Under the pieces are notes generated by a model. It did no database searches. It was not told the DNA's origin and worked only from the letters and a program-made list of their open reading frames with translations. From RGIG426 sp045600765 (lineage in GTDB: Bacteria; Bacillota; Clostridia; Oscillospirales; Acutalibacteraceae): a stretch of DNA of 5,629 nucleotides. The translations under genes were made by a program, and so were the position numbers. This document shows, in pieces, positions 5,604 to 5,629 of this stretch (its first letter is position 1; every line of letters starts with the position of its first letter). The DNA is taken from NCBI GenBank assembly GCA_045600765.1, contig JAZRYM010000042.1, forward strand, positions 1 to 5,629. The letters run 5' to 3'.

Positions 5604-5629
5604 ATGATATGGCACGCTCAACACGGTGA
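5604..5629 (+). CDS. Start of an unidentified gene (8 codons, runs off right edge)
   Basis: An ATG at 5604 is preceded by a strong AAAGGAG at 5589-5595, 8 bases away, and begins 40 bases after the mnmA stop with no terminator between. Only MIWHAQHG can be read before the window ends. A Trp-His-Ala start of this kind is seen at the N-terminus of some clostridial P-type calcium ATPases, but eight residues cannot identify a family. It is likely in one transcription unit with mnmA. Confidence 0.7.

Noticed and set aside
1..5629. Mobile elements, CRISPR arrays, tRNA/rRNA genes, toxin-antitoxin or defence genes
   Set aside because: Reading both strands showed no transposase or integrase motifs, no regularly spaced repeats, no tRNA-like cloverleaf and no defence-type domains.

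Overview
The window looks like chromosomal DNA of a moderately GC-rich anaerobic Bacillota, most plausibly a Clostridia/Oscillospiraceae-type gut bacterium. The reasons are purine-rich Shine-Dalgarno sites before every gene, AT-rich intergenic regions with near-consensus sigma-A promoters, a DUF6273 protein, a clostridial-type MnmA (CxxC form) and COG2509/COG2081 flavoproteins. This placement is inference from gene content; there is no rRNA or other marker in the window.

Layout. Positions 1-621 (minus) hold the N-terminal 207 residues of a secreted protein, probably transglutaminase-like, that runs off the left edge. Positions 622-828 are non-coding and hold its promoter and a strong intrinsic terminator for the gene to the right. 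Positions 829-1407 (minus) encode a small cytoplasmic DUF6273 protein with its own near-perfect promoter. Positions 1503-3101 and 3098-4354 (both minus) are two flavoproteins, COG2509 and HI0933/COG2081, overlapping by ATGA and read from a promoter just right of 4354. Positions 4355-4495 are a compact divergent promoter region. Positions 4496-5563 (plus) are mnmA, the tRNA 2-thiouridylase, followed after 40 bases by the first 8 codons of another gene that leaves the window.

How the genes work together. The flavoprotein pair forms one translationally coupled transcription unit that can read through into the DUF6273 gene and end at the terminator at 777-812. MnmA is transcribed away from them, probably with the gene that starts at 5604. 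The divergent promoters are mirror-placed and share an identical extended -10, so they may be co-expressed. A functional link between the flavoproteins and tRNA thiolation is only a speculation.

There are no RNA genes, CRISPR arrays, insertion sequences, phage genes or attachment sites that I can see. Most of the window is conserved, ordinary bacterial gene content whose two flavoproteins happen to lack a settled function; I do not see a clear new system. The less ordinary signals are a 15-base element shared by two promoters, an internal Cys-Pro repeat in the secreted protein, and the solitary cysteine-containing DUF6273 protein.
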